64,000 bases of DNA from Nemertoderma westbladi (GCA_032718475.1 JAUCBJ010004437.1:1-64000); one strand, 5' to 3'; shown: positions 45,850 through 55,940, numbered from the stretch's first letter. A program made the numbers and translations. The notes: a model not told the origin generated them from the sequence alone.

Positions 45850-46614
45850 ACTCGCTACATCTAACTTCGCTACCTCTTTCCCCGCTATTATATACCTCTC
45901 TAGTCGACACATCAACCCTACCACGGTCGGGTCTGTTCACCCCCGCCTCTCCCTCTGCTATTGCGTGGCCTACCAGGCCCTCTACTCCCTCCCTACCAAC
46001 CACGTGGCTTACCAGGCTCTCTGCTCCCTGTCTACTAACTACGTGGCCCACCAGGCCCTCTGCTCCCTGTCTACTAACTACGTGGCCTACCAGGCCCTCT
46101 GCTCCCTGTCTACTAACTACGTGGCCTACCAGGCCCTCTGCTCCCTGTCTACTAACTACGTGGCCTACCAGGCCCTCTGCTCCCTGGTTATGTAGGCCCG
46201 ACGTGTTTGCATTAATAGCACCTATATTAGAAACGGAATCAATTTGCTCGTTTGAAACAAAACCATTTGCATTATTCTGCGCGACTACGTTATTTGAGTT
46301 ATTTTGTAAATTCGGGCATGGGTCATTATTTAAATTATTCGAATTATTTTGCGTAATTGCGTTATTTAAATTATTTTGTAGGTCCGAGTTCGGATTATTA
46401 TTTTGATTATTTGAATTATTTTGCGTAACTACATCAACATTAGGATTATTTTCTACATTAGTATTGGGATTGTTCTGATTTAAATTTAAATTACTACCAC
46501 TAGGCAAAGTATTTCCTGCAATAAAGGTTTGATTAGTGTTATCCCATACGGTACTATTAATATCAACAACGTCTACAGTACCAATATTATTATTACCCCC
46601 CCCCCCCCCCCCCC
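45812..46614 (-). CDS. Inner element Asn-rich ORF with 13-residue repeats (second upstream frame)
   Basis: About 265 residues. The first half is very rich in Asn (NNSNNQNNNPNSD), prion-like in composition. The second half has five near-identical 13-residue units (GAEGLVGHVVSRQ), corresponding to a 39-bp tandem repeat at about 45960-46190. It opens on the C19 run at 46596-46614 with no ATG of its own and terminates at 45812, shortly after the C10 run where the next frame begins. Low-complexity Asn-rich tracts can mediate self-assembly; that role here is inference. Confidence 0.6.
45840..45849 (-). other. Poly(G) 10 run at Asn-rich to Arg-rich junction
   Basis: Ten Cs on the plus strand. The Asn-rich frame stops at 45812 soon after, while the -1 frame is open for 930 bases. 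Confidence 0.8.
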
Positions 46615-48309
46615 GTTCGTACGGTTGCACCAGTCTTGAGTCTGTCGTGCGGTCCCTGTCAGTGGGGTATTAATAAATGTTTCTACGGCCCCCGGCTCCC
46701 TAAAAATACCCGAGCCGGCCCCGCTTTCAGACGGCGCTTTTCGCACGAGTTGCAACTCGTGCGCCCGTTTAATCTCATCTCCCGCAGACTCACTCTGTAG
46801 TCTCTCTATTTTCTTGTTTTCTCCCTCAGTCTCTGCCACTCTTCTCTCACGCTCCCGGGTGTCCCTAATGGCCGACTCTGCAGCACTCTTAATACTCTCC
46901 CTTCGTCTCACTTCGCGCTCCTTACGTTCCTTTTCCTCTCTCGCCTCACGCTCCTTGCGTTCCGCCTCACGCTCCTTGCGTTCCCTTTCCTCCCTTGCCT
47001 CACGCTCCTTGCGTTCCCCTTCCTCTCTCGCCTCACGCTCCTTGCGTTCCTTTTCCATTCTCGCCTCACGCTCCTTGCGTTCCGCCTCACGCTCCTTGCG
47101 TTCCGCCTCACGCTCCTTGCGTTCCCTTTCCTCCCTTGCCTCACGCTCCTTGCGCCCCCTTTCCTCTCTCGCCTCACGCTCCCTACACTCCCTTTCCTCT
47201 ATCTCATCATACTCCCTTAGGCTTTTCAAAGCCCTTTCGGCCCTCTCTCCTGTTTCTTTAAGCAATGCCGTTTCCCTCTCTAACCGCACTCTCCCTTCCT
47301 CTAGCCGTTCCTTCATTTCTCTATGATCTTTCGCTGCCATGCTGAGACGATATTCGGCACCTATCTCTCTCACCGCTCTTCCTTTCGCGGAGGATGTAAC
47401 AGACTTATCGGTTACGACGGATTTCCCCCGCCTTCCCGACCTACTGATTTCCCCCCGCTTCCCGGAGCTTTCTCCGACCGACGAGGCCGAATCCTCGGGG
47501 TTAACCTCGGATTCGCCCCCTTCGGGTTCCCTCCAGCCTACTGGTTTTACTCCCCGGGCATCGACCAAGTATGGCCCTATGTACACTGACGCTGCACTAG
47601 GTTCCATACTCCCACACTCCCATAGTTCAAACAGTTCCCCGGCAATCCCGTGTGCTCTCGTTTCGGCTAGTTCTCTTTGCCCAAAACGTATTAGGTAATT
47701 TATGTGTCTATCCGACTCACCTAGTCGCTTTCTCAGTCTCACCTCGTCTACCTTCGCCCCTTCCTTCTTGGCGTCCTTTATCATCCTTCGGGTCGCGTTG
47801 TAGGCCCGTCGAAGTCGCTCTGATACCCCGACGTCCTCGTCGCCGACCTCTCCTCCGGCCCTCCGGGTTCGACGTCGTACCGGCGGCTCCACCGTCGCCG
47901 TTCCGGTGGGCCGTCCGTCGCCCTCGGCCTGTTGCTGGCCGGCGACATCGGTACCAATCTCTCCTCCGTCTCTTCGCGTCCGGCGTCGTACCGTCGGCCC
48001 CACCGTCGCCGTTTCGGTGGGCCGCTCGTCGCCCTCGGCCGGTAGCTGGCCGGCGACATCGGCGCGCCGTTCTCCGTCTCGTGTCGACTCGTCTCTTTCT
48101 CCCTCGACCTCGTTCTCTCTATCCTCCGGCTCGAGTCCCTCTCCTCTCAACTCGGATTCTGATTCCAGACGGTCCCCCTCATCTTGGACTTCCGGGTCAC
48201 CCGTTACCGATGGCTCCGGCGTCGTGGGCCTATACCGCCTGGTCGCGGCCTCGCGGATCGTTTGATCTTCGTCCGGGGTCCGCGTCGGTGTCTCGCCCGA
48301 TTCACTCAT
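46573..48309 (-). CDS. Inner element ORF1: N-terminal coiled-coil protein
   Basis: 578 residues from a clear ATG at 48309, the first after the 5' LTR (80 bases away). The N-terminus is acidic and Thr/Pro-rich and contains two copies of a segment of about 46 residues (VRRRTRR, ATV, DVAGQ). The middle (about 165-250) is a predicted helical region with RHINYLIRFGQRELAE. Residues about 370-490 are a long charged coil of KEREAREERE-type repeats. The frame ends beyond the C19 run with a short hydrophobic tail in this frame; a -1 change at the run gives the Asn-rich ORF instead. No homologue recognised. Position suggests a gag-extending structural part. Confidence 0.7.
   Translation of the reverse strand: MSESGETPTRTPDEDQTIREAATRRYRPTTPEPSVTGDPEVQDEGDRLESESELRGEGLEPEDRENEVEGERDESTRDGERRADVAGQLPAEGDERPTETATVGPTVRRRTRRDGGEIGTDVAGQQQAEGDGRPTGTATVEPPVRRRTRRAGGEVGDEDVGVSERLRRAYNATRRMIKDAKKEGAKVDEVRLRKRLGESDRHINYLIRFGQRELAETRAHGIAGELFELWECGSMEPSAASVYIGPYLVDARGVKPVGWREPEGGESEVNPEDSASSVGESSGKRGEISRSGRRGKSVVTDKSVTSSAKGRAVREIGAEYRLSMAAKDHREMKERLEEGRVRLERETALLKETGERAERALKSLREYDEIEERECREREAREERGRKEREAREERERKEREAERKEREAERKEREARMEKERKEREAREEGERKEREAREERERKEREAERKEREAREEKERKEREVRRRESIKSAAESAIRDTRERERRVAETEGENKKIERLQSESAGDEIKRAHELQLVRKAPSESGAGSGIFREPGAVETFINTPLTGTARQTQDWCNRTNGGGGGGVIIILVL
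46596..46614 (-). other. Poly(G) 19 run at coiled-coil to Asn-rich junction
   Basis: Nineteen Cs on the plus strand. The coiled-coil frame stops at 46573 soon after, while the -1 frame is open for 780 bases. Confidence 0.8.
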
Positions 48310-48388
48310 CTCGTTTGTGGCTGATGATTCGGCTAGCTAGGTTACAGTTCTTGATGTTCAACTAGGGCGGCAGCTCGGATTTAGTTAC

Positions 48389-48926
48389 TGTGACGGGATC
48401 CAGGAGGGATCCCGATTTATCCGATGTGGTATTTAGTCCACGCGTCCCCGCCGTGTATAAGAGTGAAATAAAGATAACTGAGTTCTGAAGTTCGGTGTAT
48501 AATAATAGGTTATAGGATATAGATATATTGTGAATTATACGGTAGGCGGGATACGGTAACTAAAGTCCCATGATCCCCTAACTAAACTAATTGGCTGTAC
48601 CCTACGCTAGCACTGCTGCACTGAGATAACTGAATCACTGATTAATAGGTTATTGGTTATATTGCACGGTGGCCTTACTGCTACTCAATCGATGCCATTC
48701 CCCCCTCTGATTGGTTAATACCCTTGTTGGCGCCCCGTGGAGTATTCCCGTTCACTCCACCTATTTCCTCTGGGTTAGGGGTTTGGCCCCTGACCCTCTA
48801 TTGTGTGCTTCCTTCCCACTCTTATTGGGATGGCACGAGTTGGTTAATTGCCCAATCTCGTGGCTCCCAATATTGCTTATCGGCTTATAACTTTATGGGG
48901 TGTTGGCGGGATTGAATAAGCTAACA
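48389..48926 (-). repeat. 5' LTR of the inner element
   Basis: 538 bp, the sense-strand start of the element, TGTTAGCTTATTC to GATCCCGTCACA. The bases directly following it in the sense direction (GTAACTAAATCCGAGC) should hold the primer-binding site, but I could not assign the tRNA. Confidence 0.96.
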
Positions 48927-50306
48927 TCGTCGTTGTTGTTCCATCATATATAACACTTTCTTATCCCAGCGTGTACCTACTCCACCCTTCGGTAAAGTAG
49001 AAGCCACTGCTCTAATAACCATAGCATTCTGATACTCATGAGACTTACCTAGCCAATCTAATTGTCTGCAGATCTCCTGAATTTCATCGGAAAACTCTAT
49101 AATTCCGCTGCTAATAAACTTTCGGGGCGCTACCAACTTTGCATACAAATACCCAGCTATGTTATTCCTATTACCATACCTGATGTTTCGTGTATCCCAA
49201 ACTTGTCTTAATCCGTCTGGATGTCCAATAAACTTTAACGCCATTAACTTGGGAGATCCTTCCAAGCACTCGATGAGGAATCTAAGTTTCTCTCCATTAG
49301 ATAGCACAGAGTTCTGTATGTTATCTTTGTAATATTCATTAAAAGGTAACCATTTCATCTCATCTCCATTGAACTTGACGATCTCTCCCACCTTTACCGC
49401 TTGCCGGGCTTCGGTTCTAGCCATTTGACGCGTAAAACTTTCTTGGGCCATCGTGTTGTTTAATATCGAGTTATCGGTATATAAATTTCTCGGATTATGA
49501 TCCGGTCTATAGGGAATATCATTATCAACAGGTCTATAATTACCCTTAATAGGGTTCACTATAGGAGTTTCTACTTCGCTAGCAGTATAGATGCGTGTAG
49601 GCTCCACACCTTGCGCATGAGATACTTCAGACCTAACAGGTTGACACATTGTTACAGGGGGTGGTGGTATACCGTTTTGTGTATTTACTAATTTATCGCG
49701 TTCTAGCGCGATACTTTGCTGCACTTCTTGCAACTCTAGCCTACTTTCCCTTACTGTGCCCTTGAATTGCTGAACGGTCTCCTGCATCTGTCCGAGCAGG
49801 AGATCCATCCCCCGTCGTCTCTCATCCACCCATTCGACCACCGAAGCGGGATTCGCCAACGTTGTAGCGGGCGGACAAGGGACAACGGGCGACAAATCAT
49901 GAATATTTCGCTCAGAGTCCAGGGCATGAACTGTCTCATGGGCTGTTCTGCTGGGCACAGGTAGCTTGGTACTGTGCAAAGGGAATTTAGAGGTAGGTTC
50001 AGGGAGTACAGGTGTCTCTACCACCGAAAGGGTGGCTTCGGGAACAGGCCTAATTATTTCAGGCTCATCTACTATAGTAGGGAGTCTCTCTATTGTAATT
50101 ATTTGGTCTGTGGGTTCTGTACTACCTAAGTTGGTGTTATTTAGTTGCCTTCTAACAGCTGGAGGCAAATCAGGCAATTTCTGACGGTGGGATGTTCTTT
50201 TACGTCTGCTTAGGTGAGATCTATTTCCTTTGCCTTCAGTATCGGTGGTATTGCCTTCCTCAGATGATGTATATCCCTGTCTTTTGGGAGTAGATCGATT
50301 CATCAT
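48927..50306 (-). CDS. Outer element gag, N-terminal part (split by the inner element)
   Basis: About 460 residues from ATG-ATG at 50306. The first 130 residues are basic and disordered. A helical segment lies near 165-210 (WVDERRRGMDLLLGQMQE). The BEL/Pao gag core follows (about 305-460: FNGDEMKWLPFNEYY, KLRFLIECLEG, ALKFIGHPDGL, ICRQLDWLG, RWDKKVLYMMEQQ). The frame runs into the inner LTR and stops a few bases in. After removing the inner element and one TCGTC, it continues in frame into 34500-30392. An in-frame TAG separates it from ORF1 immediately upstream. Confidence 0.88.
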
Positions 50307-51770
50307 CTACATATTACTAGCTGTTAACTGTTTATTTATGCAGTCTTGATTCTCCTGAATATTTTCCAATTCTAATTGGGCAATCTCTTCAGCCGCTATC
50401 CGCTCCGCTTCTGCCGCTGCTCTTGCCGCTTTTCTTTCCATTTCGGCTGCTTTTCTTTTCGCTTCTGCCTCTGCCGCTGCCGCTTTTCTTTTCGCTTCTG
50501 CCTCTGCCGCTGCCGCTTTTCTTTCCATTTCGGCTGCTTTACTTTCCTCTTCGGCTGCTTTCCTTTCGGCTTCTGCAGCTGCTACTGCTGCGTTCTTTCT
50601 GTCTTCTATGCGTTTTTTCTTCACCCTTTCTTCTTGGTCTCTAGCGATGCAGAGTTGTTCATCGAATTTAGCTTGGTTCGCCGCTAACCTATCCACGCCG
50701 ATGGCGTCAAGCACACGCTGTGCTCCTTCACTATTAGGGCTAAGTCCATTTAGCCTTCTCCTCAACTCTTCATCTCCCAAAAAACGCTGATAGTCTGACA
50801 GATAGATGTCAATGGCATCCCTCTTATGCGGTTTCTCTGCCGTCGCTTCACTTTCCACTTGGGAAAAAGTAGCGTCTGTTGATTCTCCATGGGTTGAGCG
50901 CTCCTCCAGCTGAGCTTTCCACTGAGCTGTTCCTTGAACCTGGAGACTCACCCGTTGAAACCAAGTCTTTACGGCAACTTGCAACGACGTGTCTTGTCTT
51001 CTTTTAGAAGCCTCTTCAAAGGCTGATAATATTAGCCTGATTCGCAGAATTCTTTCTCTAACTTGATAAAGCAGTTGTCCCTGCTCTTGAGGTCCTTGAG
51101 GTTGTTGAAATAGTTGTTCTTTTACTCGCTCCATAGAGCTGAAGAATCCCTGTGCGTATCCGGCTGCGGACCTCTTCCACATAGCTGGATCGATGGTTTC
51201 CTTGGCTACTCCCATCCGGTGTATGTCTTCCCAGGCAGCTTCTGATAAATCAAACGGGAGTCCGGGTCCGGGGAAGTTCCATTGCGACTCGACCATAGAC
51301 TTCAGTTCTTCCCTTGTGTATCCCTCATAACTATCTTTAGTTGATCGCTTACTTCTCGCCCAATCGATCTGGTGTTCTTCCACCGCGATCAATAACCTAG
51401 TGAGTACGGCTGCAGGAAGGATGAGAAGGGGATCCGAATAAACCGCATCCGTCATCCTTGCTCTGCGCTCGGGTGTCAGCTCTACAGTATCTTCACTACT
51501 GGAGCTGTCGGGCCGCTGAGAAATAAGTTCTTGACTCGCGGGTTGTTGCTGTTCCGCTGCTTCTTGGTCCCGCTTGACCTGAGCTCGAGTGCCTATGATA
51601 GACCTATGATGTTGGACCAGCCTAGGTTCTGTTATTACTACTGGAGGGATGACCTTCCTCACAGTGGGAGGTGAACTGAACTTAGGACTAGACGGTTCTA
51701 CACCTCTATCTGAGTCGCAGATAGTTACATCTAATAAACTGTCTGACAGGTTCTGCTTAGTATCAGACAT
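50307..51770 (-). CDS. Outer element ORF1: helical, Ala/Lys/Glu-rich C-terminus
   Basis: 487 residues from the ATG at 51770 (MSDTKQNLS). Residues about 110-300 look globular (DPLLILPAAVLTRLLIAVEE, FPGPGLPFDLSEAAWEDIHR). Residues about 385-475 form a long charged helix of AEAERKAAEEE-type repeats. It ends ...SNM-TAG, and the next codons in the same frame are the ATG-ATG of gag. Layout matches ORF1 of the inner element: a 5'-proximal protein ending in a charged coil before gag. No family recognised. Confidence 0.75.
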   Translation of the reverse strand: MSDTKQNLSDSLLDVTICDSDRGVEPSSPKFSSPPTVRKVIPPVVITEPRLVQHHRSIIGTRAQVKRDQEAAEQQQPASQELISQRPDSSSSEDTVELTPERRARMTDAVYSDPLLILPAAVLTRLLIAVEEHQIDWARSKRSTKDSYEGYTREELKSMVESQWNFPGPGLPFDLSEAAWEDIHRMGVAKETIDPAMWKRSAAGYAQGFFSSMERVKEQLFQQPQGPQEQGQLLYQVRERILRIRLILSAFEEASKRRQDTSLQVAVKTWFQRVSLQVQGTAQWKAQLEERSTHGESTDATFSQVESEATAEKPHKRDAIDIYLSDYQRFLGDEELRRRLNGLSPNSEGAQRVLDAIGVDRLAANQAKFDEQLCIARDQEERVKKKRIEDRKNAAVAAAEAERKAAEEESKAAEMERKAAAAEAEAKRKAAAAEAEAKRKAAEMERKAARAAAEAERIAAEEIAQLELENIQENQDCINKQLTASNM

Positions 51771-51905
51771 GTTGGTTTGCACAGTTGAATGCCTACTGCT
51801 ATATTACAGTCTAAGCAAGTCTAGTAATTCAGAATTAACTGCTAGCCTAGTAATTAATTACCGATACTGCTACTCAGTGTAGCGTGATATATATATAATG
51901 TTAGA

Positions 51906-52146
51906 ATACCGGTATGCTTATGGTATATATAAGTATTATTACAGACTAGGTTTTTTACAGAATACCGGTATATAATTTTAGCACAAATATATATAAATAT
52001 ATATAATAGGCCTATCGTGGATACCGGTATGCAGTTTACACTTATATAAGTATAATTATTAACTAAAATTAATTACAGAATACCGGTATGATTTCAGCTT
52101 AAGTTTATGAAAATAAAGATAATAAGCCTATTGTAAATACCGGTAT
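51906..52146. repeat. Five ATACCGGTAT palindromes at 56-59 bp spacing
   Basis: Perfect 10-bp palindromes at 51906, 51962, 52021, 52080 and 52137. Intervening sequence is AT-rich and only loosely similar (some copies share an ACAGAATACC lead-in). Confidence 0.9.
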
Positions 52147-53114
52147 ATCAATTATTTTAAATAATTGAATTTCTGAATTTTAAGGGTTACTTGGTTACTT
52201 TAACTTACTTTATTACCGTTATTTAAGCAGTAGTCCAACTGATATTGAGACCTAATTGTTATATGGCAGGCCTACTATTTATAAATCGTTTGAGTTGATT
52301 TATAATATATATATACCCGTTTAATGGGTTTTGTCAATGTTTGAAATAAATGTTATTATTTCTGGGGGAGTCACTACACATAAGCTGTGCGCTCTCAGTG
52401 GAGTGCTACTTGTTAGACACTAAAACAAATAATTCTAATTTACCTAAGTTACTTAATACTACAAATTACGTACAATTCGGGTTGAGATTACAATCTCTAA
52501 ATAAACACAAAAAATTTAATTACAAATACACAAATACAAATTTTTAGGGTAATTTTACAAGAAGTCTACTAACCAGCCTAACAAAGGGTTAGAATATCTG
52601 GTTATTACAACGGACAGGTTACTACGGTATTTGAAAATAATAAGTAGTAGTAAATATACTGCGTTGTCCAGATAGGAAAATACCACCGCCTGACGACCTA
52701 TAACCGTATCGCTATAGGTACTACGTTATGTATCACGGAGTGTCCCTACCTAGAAGTTAATTACTGCGGTCTACCAGAACCAACGTGCCTATTAACCACT
52801 TTACAACACAAATACACTGCCTACACACTAATTGCTTTCGGAAAGCACTGTACACTAAACCCTAAATTAGGTACAAGTACTTGTATGACAAATAATTAGT
52901 AGTTAAAAATACTTGAACAGCTAAAAGAACCACGGTATCTGCCGGAGTGACCAAAGCACAAAATCTCCAGTCTTTACCTACGCCGAGCAGCCCTGATGTA
53001 GTACCGGGGTTAGTTTAACTATAACGGTATGTATAACAAACACAATTACTGTAGGAATAAACTTGGGGATATGAATGTTGCGAATAATCGCATAAACTCT
53101 GAATAATAAATATT

Positions 53115-53650
53115 ACACTACGCGTACAGACTATTCAAACAAAATGCAGACCAAATACTGACAGACTACTATCAAGCCTAAACAAACTACGGTATATGCA
53201 GACTCCGAAATGGTTAAGTAGTATGCGTTCTAACCCAGTAGTACGACTTATTCTTTAGATGGGGATTTACCTTACAGCTATGGCTGCCCCTACTTCCTAA
53301 CCGTTCTTTATTGGACAGATGATCTACACACACCGAAATTTCCTCAAACCCAACAGCAGCCAGACAACTATCCAGCCTACAAATTATCTAAATAAAATTA
53401 TACGCTACCCGTACAGACTACACAAACAAAGTACAGACCAAATGCTGGCGGACTCCTATCAAGTCTAAATAAACCACAGGACATGCAGACTCCGAAATGG
53501 TTAAGTAGTATGCGTTCTAACCCAGTAGTACGACTTATTCTTTAGATGGGGGTTTACCTTACAGCTATGGCTGCCCCTACTTCCTAACCGTTCTTTATCG
53601 GACATACACTCTACATGTACTGCAATCCGTTCAGACCTAATCAACAGTTA
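53115..53650. repeat. 287-bp tandem duplication in the outer element leader
   Basis: Units start at about 53115 and 53402. They share GCAGACTCCGAAATGGTTAA, AGTACGACTTATTCTTTAGA and CAGCTATGGCTGCCCCTACT at constant 287-bp spacing, with scattered substitutions in the flanking parts. Confidence 0.85.
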
Positions 53651-53958
53651 GCCAACAGTCAAGCCTACAAATTATCTGTACAATCTGAGCAGGCTTACAC
53701 GCCTTCTGCTCAATACTGGCCTATAAATAAATAAAACTGACAGAAATAAGTAAGCTCCAAAAGAAACAAGGGGTGTACAGTCCCTAATCTCTTAAACAGC
53801 CTACCGGTATACAATACCACAATCGAATAATACTGCTGTACTTGTACTGTAAGTAAGTACCGGTCCGGATGATCAGGCAGTCAGGCCTACTGGTTACCGG
53901 TCGACCGGTACTTTCGACTAGATTGCTTACACCGCAATCCAGAAGCAATATCTGTTAT

Positions 53959-55105
53959 TGTTTGCGCTTTTAAGACCTTTGACAGTTTAACCTGCCAAAT
54001 TAGGATGTCTTTTAGATGATATATAGTCTTTAGCCTATGACGAGTATTTAGCCATTAGTCATTAGCCGAAGCCAGTCTATGCGCAATCATTCACCCGCTG
54101 GATATACCCGGGAGACTGAATTCGGAAGCTTAATGATTGATGGTGTAAGCCTACTGTATTATTCGACTGATCGTAATATATAATCTCTGACAAATATTAT
54201 TCACTTTCGGGAAATATTAACAGTTCCTTTAGGACGTGGCGCTCTAAATATGTAAACAGAGTTATGACTTAAACTAGACACAACGAAAAGGCTATAGATT
54301 CACGTATATGGCGCATTCTTTAGGAGATACTTTGTTATCAGTTACACTCATACACAATGCTGCACAATACTGCACACTAATCTGCCGACCTTCACTAAAT
54401 TTGGTCACGTATAAAGAGAGCAACATACAATTTATGTCGGGCATATGAAATAGCATTAGATTCACTTCAAACCACTTAACATAGGTCGCAATCGTTTATC
54501 TGTAACCGGTCTCTCTAACCTTTAGTATATCAAGAAGATTGGGATGTCGGACTATTGATCAGTATTCCAAATATAATCTTCCATCAACAAATATAATGAA
54601 TAACCGACAGTAAAAGCAGTAATATTAGTAATTTATGGATAGTGAGTGAGTAAGTGAGTAGATAACAGATATACGTTCTATAATTAAGCCTACTAATGTA
54701 AGAATAAAGACTGAAACACGGAGGTGCCAAAAGCCGGTGTTCTTAGGCTCTGGGCAAAAACATAACACTGAACTACTGAGTTTCTGTATCCACCTCCAAC
54801 ACAGAGACAAAAAACGCTCTGATTGGTCAACCGAACAACAAGAGAACAAAGAAACAAAGAAATGTCGACGTGGCAATATCAGCTGTTAGCCGTCATCATG
54901 GTAGCGACACTGTTTTCAAGAGTATCTAGCTTATCGCGTCACGAGATTGCGGATTATGTCCTCTAAAGTACAAATACAGAAGAAATGACTTTTATGTCCT
55001 CTAAAACACCAGTGCAGTAAGGACACGGCCCTTTTATGCCTGGTAAACCAACCACAGAGTACTTTACGGGGAAAATAACCGGCTAATTACGCAAAAGCTT
55101 TTACA
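53959..55105 (-). repeat. 5' LTR of the outer element
   Basis: 1147 bp. On the sense (minus) strand it starts TGTAAAAGC and ends GCGCAAACA. Near-identical to 24804-25955 apart from two replaced short patches (near 54047-54065 and 54437-54445) and several single-base changes. Confidence 0.93.
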
Positions 55106-55110
55106 TGTAG

Positions 55111-55790
55111 GCTATGAATAAAGAAAATGTTTTTTTATTTTTGTACCTAATCCAAGCTTCTTGTTCCTTAATCCTTATTTTGGATTTGACGATTCCATTT
55201 ATCCACTTAGGTTTACTGCCTGACTTAGTTGGAATGTTACGTTTACATGTGGAAACCAGCTCTTTGTGAAATAGGTCCCATAATGAATGTATGTCTAACT
55301 GCTCTAAGATGAAAGCCCAATGTGGGTGTGTTGATCATGAACTCGTCATTGGTCAGGATTAAATCTAACAGACTAGGGGCACAGCCATTACGATACAGAG
55401 TGGGTTTATCAACATGTTGGAAGAGAAAGTTGTCCTGAATGCAAGATATGATATTGGTTTCAAAATTCTCATTTGAGGAAAGTGTAGTTCAACATGTATT
55501 AGGCATGTTGAAGTCTCACAATAAGAACATATCTTTCTTTGTTGGCGACACAAGCATTGTCAAGCAACTCGCATATGCCCTGTGTATTAGATTCTGGATT
55601 TGATGGACTGCGGTAGATGCATCCCATTACAAGGGAGTCTTTTAGGTTGCTGCTGTAAATCCTTGTCCATAATGATTCAAGTAGGCTGGTAGGTTGTTGT
55701 GTAGAGTTTCTAATGAAGGGAACTTTGTAGTCAGTTGCAATGCAACACACCATCCTTGACGACATAAATTATGATCCCACGATAACATTG
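55111..55790 (-). pseudogene. LINE ORF2 endonuclease fragment
   Basis: The minus strand reads ESLWTRIYSSNLKDSLVMG, CIYRSPSNPESN and ICELLDNACVANK (55499-55765). In other frames it gives an FNMPNTC segment and LLDLILTNDEFMINT, the order expected of a CR1/L2-type endonuclease. Frameshifts and stops are present and no RT follows. It abuts the outer element's target duplication. Confidence 0.75.
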
Positions 55791-55896
55791 TTTAATTTGA
55801 AAGTTAGTCTGAGTAGAATACCCAGCCCAAACAGCCAGTAATTATTTTCGGATATACAGTAGAAAGTGTTATGTATTTGGGTAAAACTAACACCTC

Positions 55897-55899
<3 letters not shown>

Positions 55900-55936
<37 letters not shown>
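55900..55936 (+). repeat. A37 run
   Basis: An uninterrupted A37 following CACCTCAGT. It is on the wrong side to be the tail of the minus-strand LINE fragment and may mark the end of an unrecognised plus-strand retrocopy. Confidence 0.85.

Positions 55937-55940
<4 letters not shown>

Larger units (their letters stand above)
34501..48926 (-). mobile_element. Inner BEL/Pao LTR retrotransposon, 14.4 kb, young
   Basis: Identical-length LTRs (34501-35038 and 48389-48926) are flanked by the 5-bp duplication TCGTC (34496-34500 and 48927-48931). Inside, on the minus strand, are a coiled-coil ORF, an Asn-rich ORF, an Arg-rich ORF, gag-pol, integrase, a GGTACTACGTACC minisatellite, and a 3' ORF with zinc knuckles. 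Only one LTR difference was seen in 538 bp, so insertion is recent. Its coding DNA is visibly richer in GC than the outer element and the surrounding DNA. At 14.4 kb it is unusually long for BEL/Pao. Confidence 0.95.
51771..53958 (-). other. Outer element 5' leader, 2.2 kb
   Basis: Between the 5' LTR and ORF1; no long frame on the element strand. Holds five spaced ATACCGGTAT palindromes (51906-52146) and a 287-bp tandem duplication (about 53115-53650). The sense strand right after the LTR reads ATAACAGATATTGCTTC; the primer tRNA is not identified. A leader this long suggests a structured or regulatory 5' UTR. Confidence 0.65.
24804..55105 (-). mobile_element. Outer BEL/Pao LTR retrotransposon (about 15.9 kb without insert)
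   Basis: Two LTRs in direct orientation (24804-25955 and 53959-55105) start TG and end CA when read on either strand. They are flanked by the 5-bp duplication TGTAG (24799-24803 and 55106-55110). Inside, on the minus strand, are a long 5' leader, ORF1 with a charged helical tail, gag, protease-RT-RNase H, integrase with one stop, and an extra 3' ORF. The inner element splits gag in frame. Subtracting the insert and one TCGTC leaves about 15.87 kb, well above the usual 5-10 kb for BEL/Pao. By eye the LTRs differ at roughly ten sites plus two short replaced patches. Confidence 0.93.

Noticed and set aside
51906-52146. CRISPR-like regular spacing of palindromes
   Set aside because: Repeats are only 10 bp, there are no cas genes, and the genome is animal; kept as palindromic repeats.
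55900-55936. Poly(A) tail of the 55.1-55.8 kb LINE fragment
   Set aside because: The fragment is on the minus strand, so its tail would appear as T's at lower coordinates, not as A's here.
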